Assembly (NCBI GenBank): GCA_902627045.1 | Contig: CACOHP010000003.1 | Coordinates: forward strand, 41,001-105,000 | Origin: an uncultured Pelagibacteraceae bacterium | Lineage (GTDB): Bacteria > Pseudomonadota > Alphaproteobacteria > Pelagibacterales > Pelagibacteraceae | Reading direction: 5' to 3' | DNA length: 64,000 bases | Part shown: piece by piece, positions 38,063 to 47,771 of the stretch | Position numbering within the stretch: position 1 is the first letter of the stretch | Layout of the letters: the number at the start of each line of letters is the position of its first letter | Program-made: the position numbers and the translations under genes | The notes under the pieces: generated by a model | What the model was told of the DNA's origin: nothing | Seen by the model: only the letters and a program-made list of their open reading frames with translations | Databases searched by the model: none

Positions 38063-39028
38063 TTAAGATATATTTGATTGCAGTATTGTGTGCACGTGAA
38101 GTATTCCAATTGTCTTATTTTTATTCTTTTTGTTAAAAACACATAGGGATGTTATCTTTTTATTATTCATTATTGATAAAGCCTTTGCAGCTAGGTCATC
38201 TTTTTCGACACTTACAGGGTTTGTCGTCATTACCTTATTAACTTTAGTTGAAAGTAAATCTGGGTTTTTTTGATTAAATCTTCTGATTTGACCATCTGTA
38301 ATAATTCCAGTAGTTTGTTTCTTTTTATTCTGAACGATTAATACTCCAAGTTTTTTATTACTTAATATTTTTAAGGCTTCTTTCATTTTTAGATTTTCAT
38401 CTACAAAAGGTATTCTTTTTCCAGTTAGCATAATATCTTCTACAGTTTTTAATTTCGCTCCAAGTGTTCCTGCGGGATGCAATCTCTTAAAGTCAAGTTT
38501 GTTAAATTTTTTTAGTTTCATCACAGATATAGCCAAAGCATCACCTAGAGCTAGCTGAACCGATGTACTTGAAGTTGGGACAATTCCACCTGACTCTTTT
38601 ACTTGCGGAGTTAATAATTTTATATCTGAAGCTTTATGTAAAATTGAGTCTTTTTTTGATACTATTCCAATTAATAGAACCTTATTTCTATTTGCATATT
38701 GAATAATATTTTTTAATTCACTTGTCTCACCAGAATAACTTATTAAAATCAAAATATCTTTTTTGGTAATACTTCCAAGATCTCCATGGGATGAATTACT
38801 AGCTGATAAAAAAAAGGCTGGAGTTCCAACAGAGGAAAAGGTTGCTGCTATTTTATTTGCAATTAATCCACTTTTTCCAACTCCACAAAGAATTACTTTA
38901 GATTGACATCTTGCAATTTCCTTAACTGCATTGTTGAATGAATTGTTTAAGGTTTTTTTTAATTTAACTAATCCAGAAATTTCTAGATTTATCACTTCTG
39001 TTGCAGTTTTAATAAAATTTTTTTTCAT
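38063..39028 (-). CDS. kpsF: Arabinose-5-phosphate isomerase (SIS + CBS domains)
   Basis: GVGKSGLIANKIAATFSSVGTPAFFLSASNSSHGDLG; tandem CBS; HPAGTLGAKL. Confidence 0.93.
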   Translation of the reverse strand: MKKNFIKTATEVINLEISGLVKLKKTLNNSFNNAVKEIARCQSKVILCGVGKSGLIANKIAATFSSVGTPAFFLSASNSSHGDLGSITKKDILILISYSGETSELKNIIQYANRNKVLLIGIVSKKDSILHKASDIKLLTPQVKESGGIVPTSSTSVQLALGDALAISVMKLKKFNKLDFKRLHPAGTLGAKLKTVEDIMLTGKRIPFVDENLKMKEALKILSNKKLGVLIVQNKKKQTTGIITDGQIRRFNQKNPDLLSTKVNKVMTTNPVSVEKDDLAAKALSIMNNKKITSLCVFNKKNKNKTIGILHVHTILQSNIS

Positions 39029-39031
39029 TAA

Positions 39032-39649
39032 TTAATGTTCAAAAGTTGATAGTTTGTATCCAGCCATCTCCATGTCAACCAAAATAGGTATTACTTCCAT
39101 AGATTTTTTGAATAAGTCAATTCTTTTTTCTCTTTCCAACATTTTAATTAATTTATTTCTTATCTCAAACAAATGTTCAGTGTCGGATGCAGCATATTTA
39201 ATTTGTTTTTCTGAAAGATTTGGATTACCCCAATCACTTTGTTGTTCTTTTTTTGAAATATCTTTTCCACACAACTCTTTAACAAGATCTTTGTAGCCGT
39301 GGTATGAACTTGCAGTCCTAGCAATTTTTGATGCTACTTTTGTACAAAAAATATTTTTTGGTTTTACATTAAGATGATATTTTAGCCACAAAAGGTCCTG
39401 CCTCGCATAATGCATGATAAATTGAGTATTATCATTTGTTAAAGCCCTTATTAGATTTGGTGCATGGTAGGTTTCCCTATTGAGTTTTATCAAATAAAAA
39501 TTTTTTGACTCGAGTCCTAATTGAACTAGAGTAAGGGGATCTCTGCCAAGCACTAATCCCAATGCTTCATTATCCAAACCGATGAATTTTTCATTTGATA
39601 AATCTAAATCTTCAGGTAAATCATTTTCAAAAACTTTGATATTACTCAT
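39032..39649 (-). CDS. rnd: Ribonuclease D-like 3'-5' exonuclease
   Basis: MHYARQDLLWLKYHL, SDWGNPNLSEKQIKYAASDTEHLFEI. Confidence 0.8.
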   Translation of the reverse strand: MSNIKVFENDLPEDLDLSNEKFIGLDNEALGLVLGRDPLTLVQLGLESKNFYLIKLNRETYHAPNLIRALTNDNTQFIMHYARQDLLWLKYHLNVKPKNIFCTKVASKIARTASSYHGYKDLVKELCGKDISKKEQQSDWGNPNLSEKQIKYAASDTEHLFEIRNKLIKMLEREKRIDLFKKSMEVIPILVDMEMAGYKLSTFEH

Positions 39650-39704
39650 ATATATTTATATATATATAAGACTAAATAATAATGTCTATTTTTTGATTAC
39701 TAAA

Positions 39705-40661
39705 ATGAAAAAAATTTTGATATGGGGAGGTACGGGTCAAATAGGAACTCACCTTATAAGAAAGTTAACTCAAAATAACTACACGGTTACTGTAGTTACA
39801 AGAAATATTCATCAAAAAGGTCATATAATCAAAACTCAAGGAAATGCAGGGTACATTGAAATAAAAGAGTGTAGTATTTTTGATGAAAATAAAGTTAGAA
39901 AACTTTTTGAGTCAGCCGAGATTTGTATTAATTTAATTGGTATTTTATTTGAAAAAAAAAACGGAAACACATTTAAGAATATTCATTCTGTATTTCCATC
40001 CCTTTTAGCTAAATTATGCAAGGAATATAGATTAAAACAATTTATTCATATTTCTGCTTTGGGAATAAATGAAGCATTGGACTCTAAATATGCTCAGAGT
40101 AAACTGAATGGTGAACAAAATGTTTTAAAGATTTTTCCTAATGCAACAATTTTACGACCGTCAATAGTTTATTCCTCTTCAGATAATTTTAGTTGTAATC
40201 TAATGACATTATTAAGTCGGTTACCGATATTCCCATTATACTATTATGGTAAAACAAAATTTACTCCTATTCATTGTTCAGATTTGACTGATATTATGCA
40301 TTTTGTAATTTCAAAAAAAGTCAATTCGAATATTATTGAGTGCATAGGACCTGAGGTTTTGACTTTTAAAGAAATTTTAATTATTTTACTTAATTTGATA
40401 AACAAAAAAAGATTTTTAATACCGTTTCCACTTCCTTTGGCAATGATGACTGCAAAATTTTTCCAATTATTGCCGAGTCCCCTATTAACTGTTGATCAGT
40501 TAAAGTTACTAAATTATGATAATGTTGTCTCCGGTAAGTATAAGACAAACTTCGACATCGGGATGCCTGCAAGAAAAACTTTTAGTAATGAAGTTGAAAA
40601 ATACTCCTACATGTGGAGAGAGGGTGGTGAATATTCGAGGAAAAAAGATAATATAAATTAA
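39705..40661 (+). CDS. NAD-dependent epimerase/NDUFA9-like protein
   Basis: ILIWGGTGQIGTHLIRKLTQNNYTVTVVTRN, ILRPSIVYSSSDNF. Confidence 0.82.
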   Translation: MKKILIWGGTGQIGTHLIRKLTQNNYTVTVVTRNIHQKGHIIKTQGNAGYIEIKECSIFDENKVRKLFESAEICINLIGILFEKKNGNTFKNIHSVFPSLLAKLCKEYRLKQFIHISALGINEALDSKYAQSKLNGEQNVLKIFPNATILRPSIVYSSSDNFSCNLMTLLSRLPIFPLYYYGKTKFTPIHCSDLTDIMHFVISKKVNSNIIECIGPEVLTFKEILIILLNLINKKRFLIPFPLPLAMMTAKFFQLLPSPLLTVDQLKLLNYDNVVSGKYKTNFDIGMPARKTFSNEVEKYSYMWREGGEYSRKKDNIN

Positions 40662-40667
40662 ATTTTA

Positions 40668-41162
40668 CTAAGCAGATTTTATTTTTTTTCCAATAAAACC
40701 TGGAACTTCATCTTTTTCAATTACATCTTCTTTTTTGCCTTTCGGTTGATAAGCGTAAAGCAAATGAAGCTTACAATAAGAAAAGTCTTTTAATGATGTT
40801 CTTCCACAAAAATAAAATGATTTCTCATTTGGGTGACCCATTGGCCATTTACAAGAATTTTCATCAAGTTCTTCAAGCTGTTTTGGATTTTCTGGTTCAA
40901 AATCTTTTTCAATAATCAATGATTTAAATTTACTTCTTCGTCCTCTTTTAATCTTATTGTTTCTTTGTTCTACTGCATTATCGTAGTTTTCATTTGATGT
41001 TACTGTTCTAGTTTTAATTTTTGCTGAAAGATTAAGTCTGTGCGCTTTTCCAATCACAGCGTTTCGAGTAATACCACCAATTATTTCAGCTATCTGGCTC
41101 GCAGTGTTTCCTTTTCCCCAAAGCTCTTTCAATTTATTGACTTTTTCTTCGGTCCAGCTCAT
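40668..41162 (-). CDS. gcrA: GcrA cell-cycle regulator family
   Basis: MSWTEEKVNKLKELWGKGNTASQIAEIIGGITRNAVIGKAHRLNLS; C-terminal CKWPMGHP...FYFCGRTSLKDFSYCKLH. Confidence 0.93.
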   Translation of the reverse strand: MSWTEEKVNKLKELWGKGNTASQIAEIIGGITRNAVIGKAHRLNLSAKIKTRTVTSNENYDNAVEQRNNKIKRGRRSKFKSLIIEKDFEPENPKQLEELDENSCKWPMGHPNEKSFYFCGRTSLKDFSYCKLHLLYAYQPKGKKEDVIEKDEVPGFIGKKIKSA

Positions 41163-41357
41163 AATTTACTATATATAGTATATTAAATAATTTTTAATAC
41201 AATATAATGATAATTAAATTGTCTTAACAAGAAAAAATTAAGAGTTATTAACAATTAATTAAATTTTATAATTTTTATAAATAGTTCAATCGTAACTTGT
41301 ATCTATTTACTTTAAAAAATAGAGATTTATTAAAAGAATATTAATTTAAAAATATTT

Positions 41358-42530
41358 ATGAGTCATTTAGCAAGTAATTACAAAAGAAGAAAAATTTCTT
41401 TTAAAAAGGGAAAAGGTTCTTTTTTGTTTTCAGTGGATGGAAAAAGATATTTAGATTTTTTAAGCGGAATTGCAGTTAATACTTTGGGTCATTCAAATCC
41501 AAGACTAATTAAAGCTTTAAACTATCAAGCAAAAAAAGTATGGCATGTTTCAAATTCGTTCCAAATTCCAGAGGGAGAAAATTTAGCAAAAAAATTAGCC
41601 AACAGAACATTCGCTGACAAAGTTATTTTTGTAAATTCTGGTGCTGAAGCCAATGAAACTGCGATTAAAATTGCCAGACGATACTTCTTTTCGATTGGCA
41701 AGCCTTACAAAAACAGAATATTATGTATAAAGAATTCATTTCATGGAAGAACTTTAGCCAATATCTTTGCTAGTGGTTCGAAAAAAATGACTGAGGGTTT
41801 TGGGCCCAAAGTCAGTGGGTTTGATCATTTCAAATATGGAGACATAAAGTCTTTAAAGAGCAAAATTACAAAAAAAACAGCAGCGATATTTTTTGAAACT
41901 GCAATGGGTGAGTCAGGGATTAAAGTGCATTCAAAAAAATTTTTGAGACAAGTTAAAAAAATTTGTAATGATAAAAAAATTTTATTGATTTTAGATGAAG
42001 TTCAATGTGGTATTGGAAGATCTGGTAAGTTTTTTGCATATGAATATGCAAATGTAAAACCCGATATTGTACCTATTGCCAAAGGTATAGGAGGTGGTTT
42101 TCCTTTAGGAGCAGTTTTAATGACTAAAAAGGTTTCTATTTGTATGACACCAGGAACACATGGAAGTACTTATGGGGGAAATCCATTAGCAATGGCAATT
42201 GGAAATACAATAATGGATGAGATTTTTAAAAAAGGTTTTTTAAAAAATGTGAGAGAAAATTCTAAATATTTTTTAGGTCAATTGAATAATCTGAAAAAAA
42301 AATATCCATATGTAATTAAAGAAATCAGAGGAATCGGTTTATTAATAGGAATACAATTGAAAGTAGAGATGGGTAGTTTTATAGATAAACTTACAAAAAA
42401 TAAACTTTTAACAATAAGAGCTGCAGAAAACGTGGTAAGAATATTACCTCCGCTTAACGTTAAAAAAAAAGAAATCGATTTAGCTTTAAAAATTATAGAT
42501 AAAGTTTGTTCAGATTATAAATTGCAATGA
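41358..42530 (+). CDS. argD: Acetylornithine aminotransferase
   Basis: VNSGAEANETAIKIARRYF, FHGRTLANIFASG, LDEVQCGIGRSGKFFAYE. Confidence 0.93.
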   Translation: MSHLASNYKRRKISFKKGKGSFLFSVDGKRYLDFLSGIAVNTLGHSNPRLIKALNYQAKKVWHVSNSFQIPEGENLAKKLANRTFADKVIFVNSGAEANETAIKIARRYFFSIGKPYKNRILCIKNSFHGRTLANIFASGSKKMTEGFGPKVSGFDHFKYGDIKSLKSKITKKTAAIFFETAMGESGIKVHSKKFLRQVKKICNDKKILLILDEVQCGIGRSGKFFAYEYANVKPDIVPIAKGIGGGFPLGAVLMTKKVSICMTPGTHGSTYGGNPLAMAIGNTIMDEIFKKGFLKNVRENSKYFLGQLNNLKKKYPYVIKEIRGIGLLIGIQLKVEMGSFIDKLTKNKLLTIRAAENVVRILPPLNVKKKEIDLALKIIDKVCSDYKLQ

Positions 42531-43456
42531 AACATTTTATAAGTATTAAAGATATTCCAGCCAAAGATTTAAGAAAAATTCTGATTGATGCAAAAAAGAG
42601 AAAAAATTCTAGAAAATATCTAAGTAATTTAGACATTGATAAAGGGTCACCTCTTAAAGGAAAATTACTCATACAAATGTTTGAAAAGTCCAGTTTGCGA
42701 ACAAGATTAAGCTTTTATTTAGCAATCAAGCAACTAGGGGGAAGTGCATTAACATTAAGGCCCGATGAATTACATTTATCTAGAGGAGGTGAAAGCATAG
42801 GAGATACAGCAAAGATATTATCTAGTTTTGGGAATGCTTTTATGTTTAGAACAGATAGTGATAAAAAATTAGAGGAATTTAAAAAACATTTATCAATTCC
42901 TGTTATTAATGGTTTAAGCCCTTCATCTCACCCAACGCAGATATTGTCAGATATTTTTACAGTTGAAGAGATAAAGAAGAAGCCTATACACAAATTGAAT
43001 ATTGCATGGATAGGGGACTGCAACAATGTATTAAATTCTTTAATTGTAGCTTCAATTAAATTTTCTTTTAAATTAAAAATTGGCTGTCCAAAAAAATATA
43101 AACCAGATAAAAAAATTATGGACTACATAAAAAAAAACAATAATAAAATAGATATTTATTCAAGTCCTGAAAAAGCTAGCTTTAACGCTGATGTTCTATT
43201 TTCTGATAAAGTTATATCTATCAATGATAAAGTAAATAAAATAAAAAAATTGAAAAGTTTTAAAAAATTTAAGATTGATAAAAATCTGATGAGTTATGCA
43301 AAAAAAGATTGTATTTTTCTCCACTGTCTGCCAAGGGGAAATGAAGTTGATGAAAAAGTATTTTCTAGCAAACAATCAAAAGTTTGGATACAAGCACTTA
43401 ACAGAGTTCATGTGCAAAAATCTATCTTACTTTATTGTTTTGGGAAATTAAGGTAG
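42527..43456 (+). CDS. argF: Ornithine carbamoyltransferase-like (divergent substrate motifs)
   Basis: FEKSSLRTRLSF, HPTQILSDIFT, FLHCLPRGNEV; follows argD. Confidence 0.85.
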   Translation: MKHFISIKDIPAKDLRKILIDAKKRKNSRKYLSNLDIDKGSPLKGKLLIQMFEKSSLRTRLSFYLAIKQLGGSALTLRPDELHLSRGGESIGDTAKILSSFGNAFMFRTDSDKKLEEFKKHLSIPVINGLSPSSHPTQILSDIFTVEEIKKKPIHKLNIAWIGDCNNVLNSLIVASIKFSFKLKIGCPKKYKPDKKIMDYIKKNNNKIDIYSSPEKASFNADVLFSDKVISINDKVNKIKKLKSFKKFKIDKNLMSYAKKDCIFLHCLPRGNEVDEKVFSSKQSKVWIQALNRVHVQKSILLYCFGKLR

Positions 43457-43990
43457 AGGCAATGGGTTGTCTGAATTTTTGTTCAAGTACTTAATCACAG
43501 AAGCCCTATCTTTCTCTTTTCTTAATCCTGCAAATGCCATTTTGGTTCCTTTAATCCACTTAGCAGGTTTGATCAAATACCCATTTAATTCTTCAAATGT
43601 CCATTCCTTTCCATATCCAGCTAATGCTTTAGAATATTTATAATCATTTACAACGCCAATTTTTCTTCCAACAACATTGTATAGTGCGGGCCCAATATTA
43701 TTTTTTCCACCTTTTACGATTGAATGACAAGCTGCACATTTTTTAAAAACTTTTTCTCCAGTTGCAATATCTCCCATAGCCATTAAAGCGGCGATATCTA
43801 TTTTTTCCTCTACAGTTTTATCTTCAGTTTTTAACAGTGCAGTAACTGACTGTTCAACATCGACTGCGTATCCTGGCGTTTTAGGTTTTTCAACATAGAA
43901 AATCACGCTAGATAGTTTGCTAATACCTATTAAAAGTAGAGCCACTAGTAAAATCGCAGCTACAATTTTGTTTATTTCAAAAGAATCCAT
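43448..43990 (-). CDS. Membrane-anchored class I cytochrome c (CycM-like)
   Basis: N-terminal TM; KKCAACHSIVKGGKNNIGPALYNVVGR; distal GTKMAFAGL. Confidence 0.9.
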   Translation of the reverse strand: MDSFEINKIVAAILLVALLLIGISKLSSVIFYVEKPKTPGYAVDVEQSVTALLKTEDKTVEEKIDIAALMAMGDIATGEKVFKKCAACHSIVKGGKNNIGPALYNVVGRKIGVVNDYKYSKALAGYGKEWTFEELNGYLIKPAKWIKGTKMAFAGLRKEKDRASVIKYLNKNSDNPLPLP

Positions 43991-44099
43991 TTTATAAAAT
44001 TTTATTTTGAACGTATAACATTATAAATTAAAAATTGCTTACATATTTGATGTATATTATTGCCTCTGCTTGTAGTGTATTAATAAATAATAATGACGT

Positions 44100-44834
44100 A
44101 TGAAAACACTAATTATAATCCCATCAAGACTAGCAGCCACTAGGTTGCCAGGAAAACCACTTCTAAAAATCAATGGTTTATCGATCATTTCTCACGTGTT
44201 TAAAAAGGCTGAAAAAGCAAAAATTGGTGATGTATTAGTCGCAACTGAAAATCAAGAAATTGTCGATGATGTTAAAAAAAATGGCGGTGAAGCAGTTTTG
44301 ACAAGTAATAAACATAATACAGGAACAGATAGAATTTATGAAGCTCTACAAAAAACTAAGATTCCAAAAATTGATTTAGTTATGAATCTTCAAGGAGATG
44401 AGCCTTTAATTGATGTTAATGATATAAGGAACCTTAATCAACTTATGATGGATACTAATTCCAAAATTGGTACTCTTGCTTCAAAAATTTTAGATAAAAA
44501 ATTTTATGACAATCAAAGTGTAGTTAAAGTAAAAACAAAAGAAGAATTGGATCACAAAAATTTTCCAGAGGCAATTTATTTTAAAAGAAAAACCCAAAAA
44601 AAAGATTTAAATATATATCATCATATGGGTATTTATTGTTATGAAATGGAAACACTTAAAGATTTTGTTTCATATAAACAGTCCCCTAATGAGGCTAAAT
44701 ATAAGTTAGAACAATTAAGAGCTTTAGAAAATAAAATTAAGATAAATGTTGCTCTTGCCAAATCACATTCAATTGGAATAGACACAAAAGAGGATTTTGT
44801 GGCTATTAAAAAAATTATGGAATATAAGATGTGA
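44100..44834 (+). CDS. kdsB: 3-deoxy-manno-octulosonate cytidylyltransferase
   Basis: IIPSRLAATRLPGKPLLKI, NLQGDEPLID. Confidence 0.93.
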   Translation: MKTLIIIPSRLAATRLPGKPLLKINGLSIISHVFKKAEKAKIGDVLVATENQEIVDDVKKNGGEAVLTSNKHNTGTDRIYEALQKTKIPKIDLVMNLQGDEPLIDVNDIRNLNQLMMDTNSKIGTLASKILDKKFYDNQSVVKVKTKEELDHKNFPEAIYFKRKTQKKDLNIYHHMGIYCYEMETLKDFVSYKQSPNEAKYKLEQLRALENKIKINVALAKSHSIGIDTKEDFVAIKKIMEYKM

Positions 44835-45664
44835 TGGAAAAAATCTATTTTCAAGGAACATTTGGAGCATATTCACATCTAGCTGCTTTATCCGTTGCCC
44901 CAAAAGCTAAGATAATACCATGTAAGACTTTTGATGAATGTTTTTTAAAAGCTTCTGAAGATCCATCCTCCAAAATAATTATACCAGAGTCAAACAGAAT
45001 TACTGGAAATATAGGAATTGAATATTTGGTATTTAAATATCGGTTAAATATTTATTCAGAGTATTTTCAAAAAATTGAGCATAATCTGTTAGTAATCCCT
45101 GGTACAAAAATTTCTGACATAAAAAATGTTTATTCTCATTCGCAAGCACTCTCACAATGTTCAAATTTTATAAAATCAAATAATCTAATCGAACACGTTA
45201 GGGCAGATACCGCGGGATCAGCAGAAATGGTATCTAGAATTAAAGACAATAAAAATGCCGCAATAGCCTCTACCTTAAGTGCGGAAACTTATGGGCTAGA
45301 AATAATGAAAAAAAATATTGAAAATGAAAAAGGAAATCTTACTAGGTTTTTAATTATGGGCAAAAATATCTTTCAACCAGAATATGGTGATAAAAAATAT
45401 ATTACATCTTTTTTATTTAAATTAAAAAGTAAACCAGCAGCTTTATATCAATCATTGGGTGGTTTTGCTATAAATGGTGTAAACCTGACCAAACTACAAA
45501 GTTACCCTGAAAAAAATTCTTTCGATTCTTATTTTTTCTTATGTGATCTTGATGGTCATATAGAAGATGCAAAAGTTAAAAAATCTTTAGAGGAATTAGG
45601 TTTGCATTGTCAAGATTTTCACGTTCTAGGTGTTTTTGAAGCTGACAAAATAAGAGAAAAGTAA
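44834..45664 (+). CDS. pheA: Prephenate dehydratase
   Basis: FQGTFGAYSHLAAL, SHSQALSQC, DTAGSAEMV, NLTRFLIMG, C-terminal ACT-like domain. Confidence 0.85.
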   Translation: MEKIYFQGTFGAYSHLAALSVAPKAKIIPCKTFDECFLKASEDPSSKIIIPESNRITGNIGIEYLVFKYRLNIYSEYFQKIEHNLLVIPGTKISDIKNVYSHSQALSQCSNFIKSNNLIEHVRADTAGSAEMVSRIKDNKNAAIASTLSAETYGLEIMKKNIENEKGNLTRFLIMGKNIFQPEYGDKKYITSFLFKLKSKPAALYQSLGGFAINGVNLTKLQSYPEKNSFDSYFFLCDLDGHIEDAKVKKSLEELGLHCQDFHVLGVFEADKIREK

Positions 45665-45702
45665 TTTTTATTCTTTTGTTGTGGATTAGAAAATATTATT
45701 GT

Positions 45703-45708
45703 TATAAT
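45703..45708 (+). promoter_or_regulatory. -10 box of SRP RNA promoter
   Basis: TATAAT, 6 nt upstream of the start of the GGAGGCTAGAG outer stem; -35 not clear. Confidence 0.5.
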
Positions 45709-45709
45709 A

Positions 45710-45803
45710 CCTCTGGAGGCTAGAGGTGAACACTCCTTGAATCCTAGGAGGATCGAAAGATAGCACTAGTAAAGAGAGCTTTTCAGGTTCTAGTCTCCTA
45801 AGG
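45710..45803 (+). ncRNA. ffs: Bacterial SRP RNA (4.5S)
   Basis: Domain IV-like CTAG GAGG ATC GAAA GAT AGCA CTAG; outer stem GGAGGCTAGAG/TTCTAGTCTCC; position between pheA and dnaX. Confidence 0.8.
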
Positions 45804-45810
45804 ATTTATA

Positions 45811-47454
45811 ATGAATGAAAAATCAAAAGTGTTAGCTTTAAAGTATAGACCAAAAACTTTTCAAGAATTAATTGGCCAAAAAGTTACATCAGATACAATT
45901 ATTAATTCAATCAAAGCTGATAAAATTCCAAATGCATATCTATTTACAGGAATTCGTGGTGTAGGCAAAACGACAATAGCAAGAATTGTTGCAAAATCTC
46001 TTAATTGTTTAAATGGAGTTGAAAAACTTTGTGAAAAAAATTTATGTATTAATTGTGAGGGCATATCAAAATCAGGTCACATGGATGTACTAGAAATGAA
46101 TGGAGCAGATAAAACATCAATCAATGACATTAGAGACCTAATAGAATTTTCTAGATATGGACCAACCTCCTCAAAATATAAAATTTTTATAATTGATGAA
46201 GTACATCAAATATCTTCTAGCGCGTTTAATGCTCTTTTGAAAATTCTTGAGGAGCCACCAAATTATCTTAAATTCATCCTCGCTACGACTGAGATTAAAA
46301 AAGTTCCAGTAACAATTGTATCAAGATGTCAAAGATTTGACCTATCAAGAGTTAAATCTGAGGATTTATTTCAATTTATAAAAAAAGTAAAAGATTGCGA
46401 GAATGGAAATGTCTCTGATGAAGCTTTAAGATTAATCGTTAAAATCTCAGAGGGTTCCGTCAGAGACGCATTATCTCTTCTAGATAGAGGTCTGTTATCG
46501 CTAAATAAAAAAAAAGAGTTAAATTTGAGTGAAGCTCAAAAAATTTTTGGATACTTTGATAAATCTCAATTGATCGAAATGTTTAATTTAGTTTTGCAGG
46601 GTGATGAAAAAAAAGTGTTAGAAATTTATAGAAGAATTTTTGATCAAGGTATAGATCCCAAGGTTTTTATAAATGATTTTTTGGAACTAATATATTATTT
46701 TAAAAACATAAATTCACTAACACTTGAAAGCACAAATTTTTCTTTGAATGATGATGAATTTTCTAAAATTAAAAAGATTTCTAATTCTGTAGATAATAAA
46801 GTACTTATCTTATTTTGGCAATTTACGATTAAAACTATCGAAGAGTTAGAAGTAGTTTCCAATCAAAACTTATCAATTGAAATGTATTTAATGCGATTAA
46901 TATACCTTAGTCCTCTAAGTGAAAAAATAGATTTAGAAAATAAGAATAATACAAAATTATCAGTAAAGAGGGATTTTGATTACGTCTCCAAAAATGATGC
47001 AGTTGACCAAATCAAGAATATCACTCAAGAAAAAAAAATTAAATCTGAGAATGATACAAATATTAAAGCTGAAAATAGGATAATCGAAACATTTAAAAAT
47101 CTTTTAGATACTTGTAATGAAAAAAAAGAAATGAAATTAAAGTATGAACTTGAAAAAAACGTTAATTTAGTAAATTTTGAGAGAAACAGAATAGAAATAT
47201 CTTTTAATGATAATTTAGACAAATCTTTTGTTAAAGATTTATCTTCAAAACTTTATGAATGGACTGGAGAGAGATGGATAATTTCGTTTAGCAAAGAAAA
47301 GGGACAATTGTCTATAAAACAACAAGGAGATGATGAAAAAAAAAAATTAATTAATGATATTAAAAAAACTCAAATGTATAATGATTTTTTAAATAAGTTT
47401 CCAGATGCATATCTGAATGATGTAATTGTGGGTGAAAAAAATGATGACAAATGA
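45811..47454 (+). CDS. dnaX: DNA polymerase III subunits gamma/tau
   Basis: ALKYRPKTFQELIGQ, FTGIRGVGKTTIARI, FIIDEVHQISSSAFNALLKILEEPP. Confidence 0.95.
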   Translation: MNEKSKVLALKYRPKTFQELIGQKVTSDTIINSIKADKIPNAYLFTGIRGVGKTTIARIVAKSLNCLNGVEKLCEKNLCINCEGISKSGHMDVLEMNGADKTSINDIRDLIEFSRYGPTSSKYKIFIIDEVHQISSSAFNALLKILEEPPNYLKFILATTEIKKVPVTIVSRCQRFDLSRVKSEDLFQFIKKVKDCENGNVSDEALRLIVKISEGSVRDALSLLDRGLLSLNKKKELNLSEAQKIFGYFDKSQLIEMFNLVLQGDEKKVLEIYRRIFDQGIDPKVFINDFLELIYYFKNINSLTLESTNFSLNDDEFSKIKKISNSVDNKVLILFWQFTIKTIEELEVVSNQNLSIEMYLMRLIYLSPLSEKIDLENKNNTKLSVKRDFDYVSKNDAVDQIKNITQEKKIKSENDTNIKAENRIIETFKNLLDTCNEKKEMKLKYELEKNVNLVNFERNRIEISFNDNLDKSFVKDLSSKLYEWTGERWIISFSKEKGQLSIKQQGDDEKKKLINDIKKTQMYNDFLNKFPDAYLNDVIVGEKNDDK

Positions 47455-47768
47455 CAGATTTTTCTAAAATTTTAGATAAGGCAAAAGAGCTTGAGGCAAA
47501 AATGAAAGAGAGCCAAGAGAATATTAAAAAAATTAGAGTAGAGGGTATTTCAGGATCAAATTCTGTTAAAATAATTTTAGATGGAGATGGTGAAATGCAA
47601 AAAATTGAAATTTCAGATGATATCTTCAAAGAGAATAAGTCAATTATTGAGGATTTAATTGTTGCAGCTCACAACAATGCAAAGTTGCAATTAAAATCCA
47701 AAACATCAGAAGAAATTTCGAAAGCAACAGGTGGTTTTGGTATACCGGGTTTTAAATGGCCGTTATAA
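47451..47768 (+). CDS. YbaB/EbfC nucleoid-associated protein
   Basis: Small protein between dnaX and recR; ...DLIVAAHNNAKLQLKSKTSEEISKATGGFGIPG. Confidence 0.9.
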   Translation: MTDFSKILDKAKELEAKMKESQENIKKIRVEGISGSNSVKIILDGDGEMQKIEISDDIFKENKSIIEDLIVAAHNNAKLQLKSKTSEEISKATGGFGIPGFKWPL

Positions 47769-47771
47769 ATA

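Noticed and set aside
46507-46515. A9 run in dnaX as a programmed frameshift site producing gamma
   Set aside because: It lies near codon 232, not at the expected domain III/IV boundary, and long A runs are frequent in this AT-rich sequence; no stimulatory hairpin seen.
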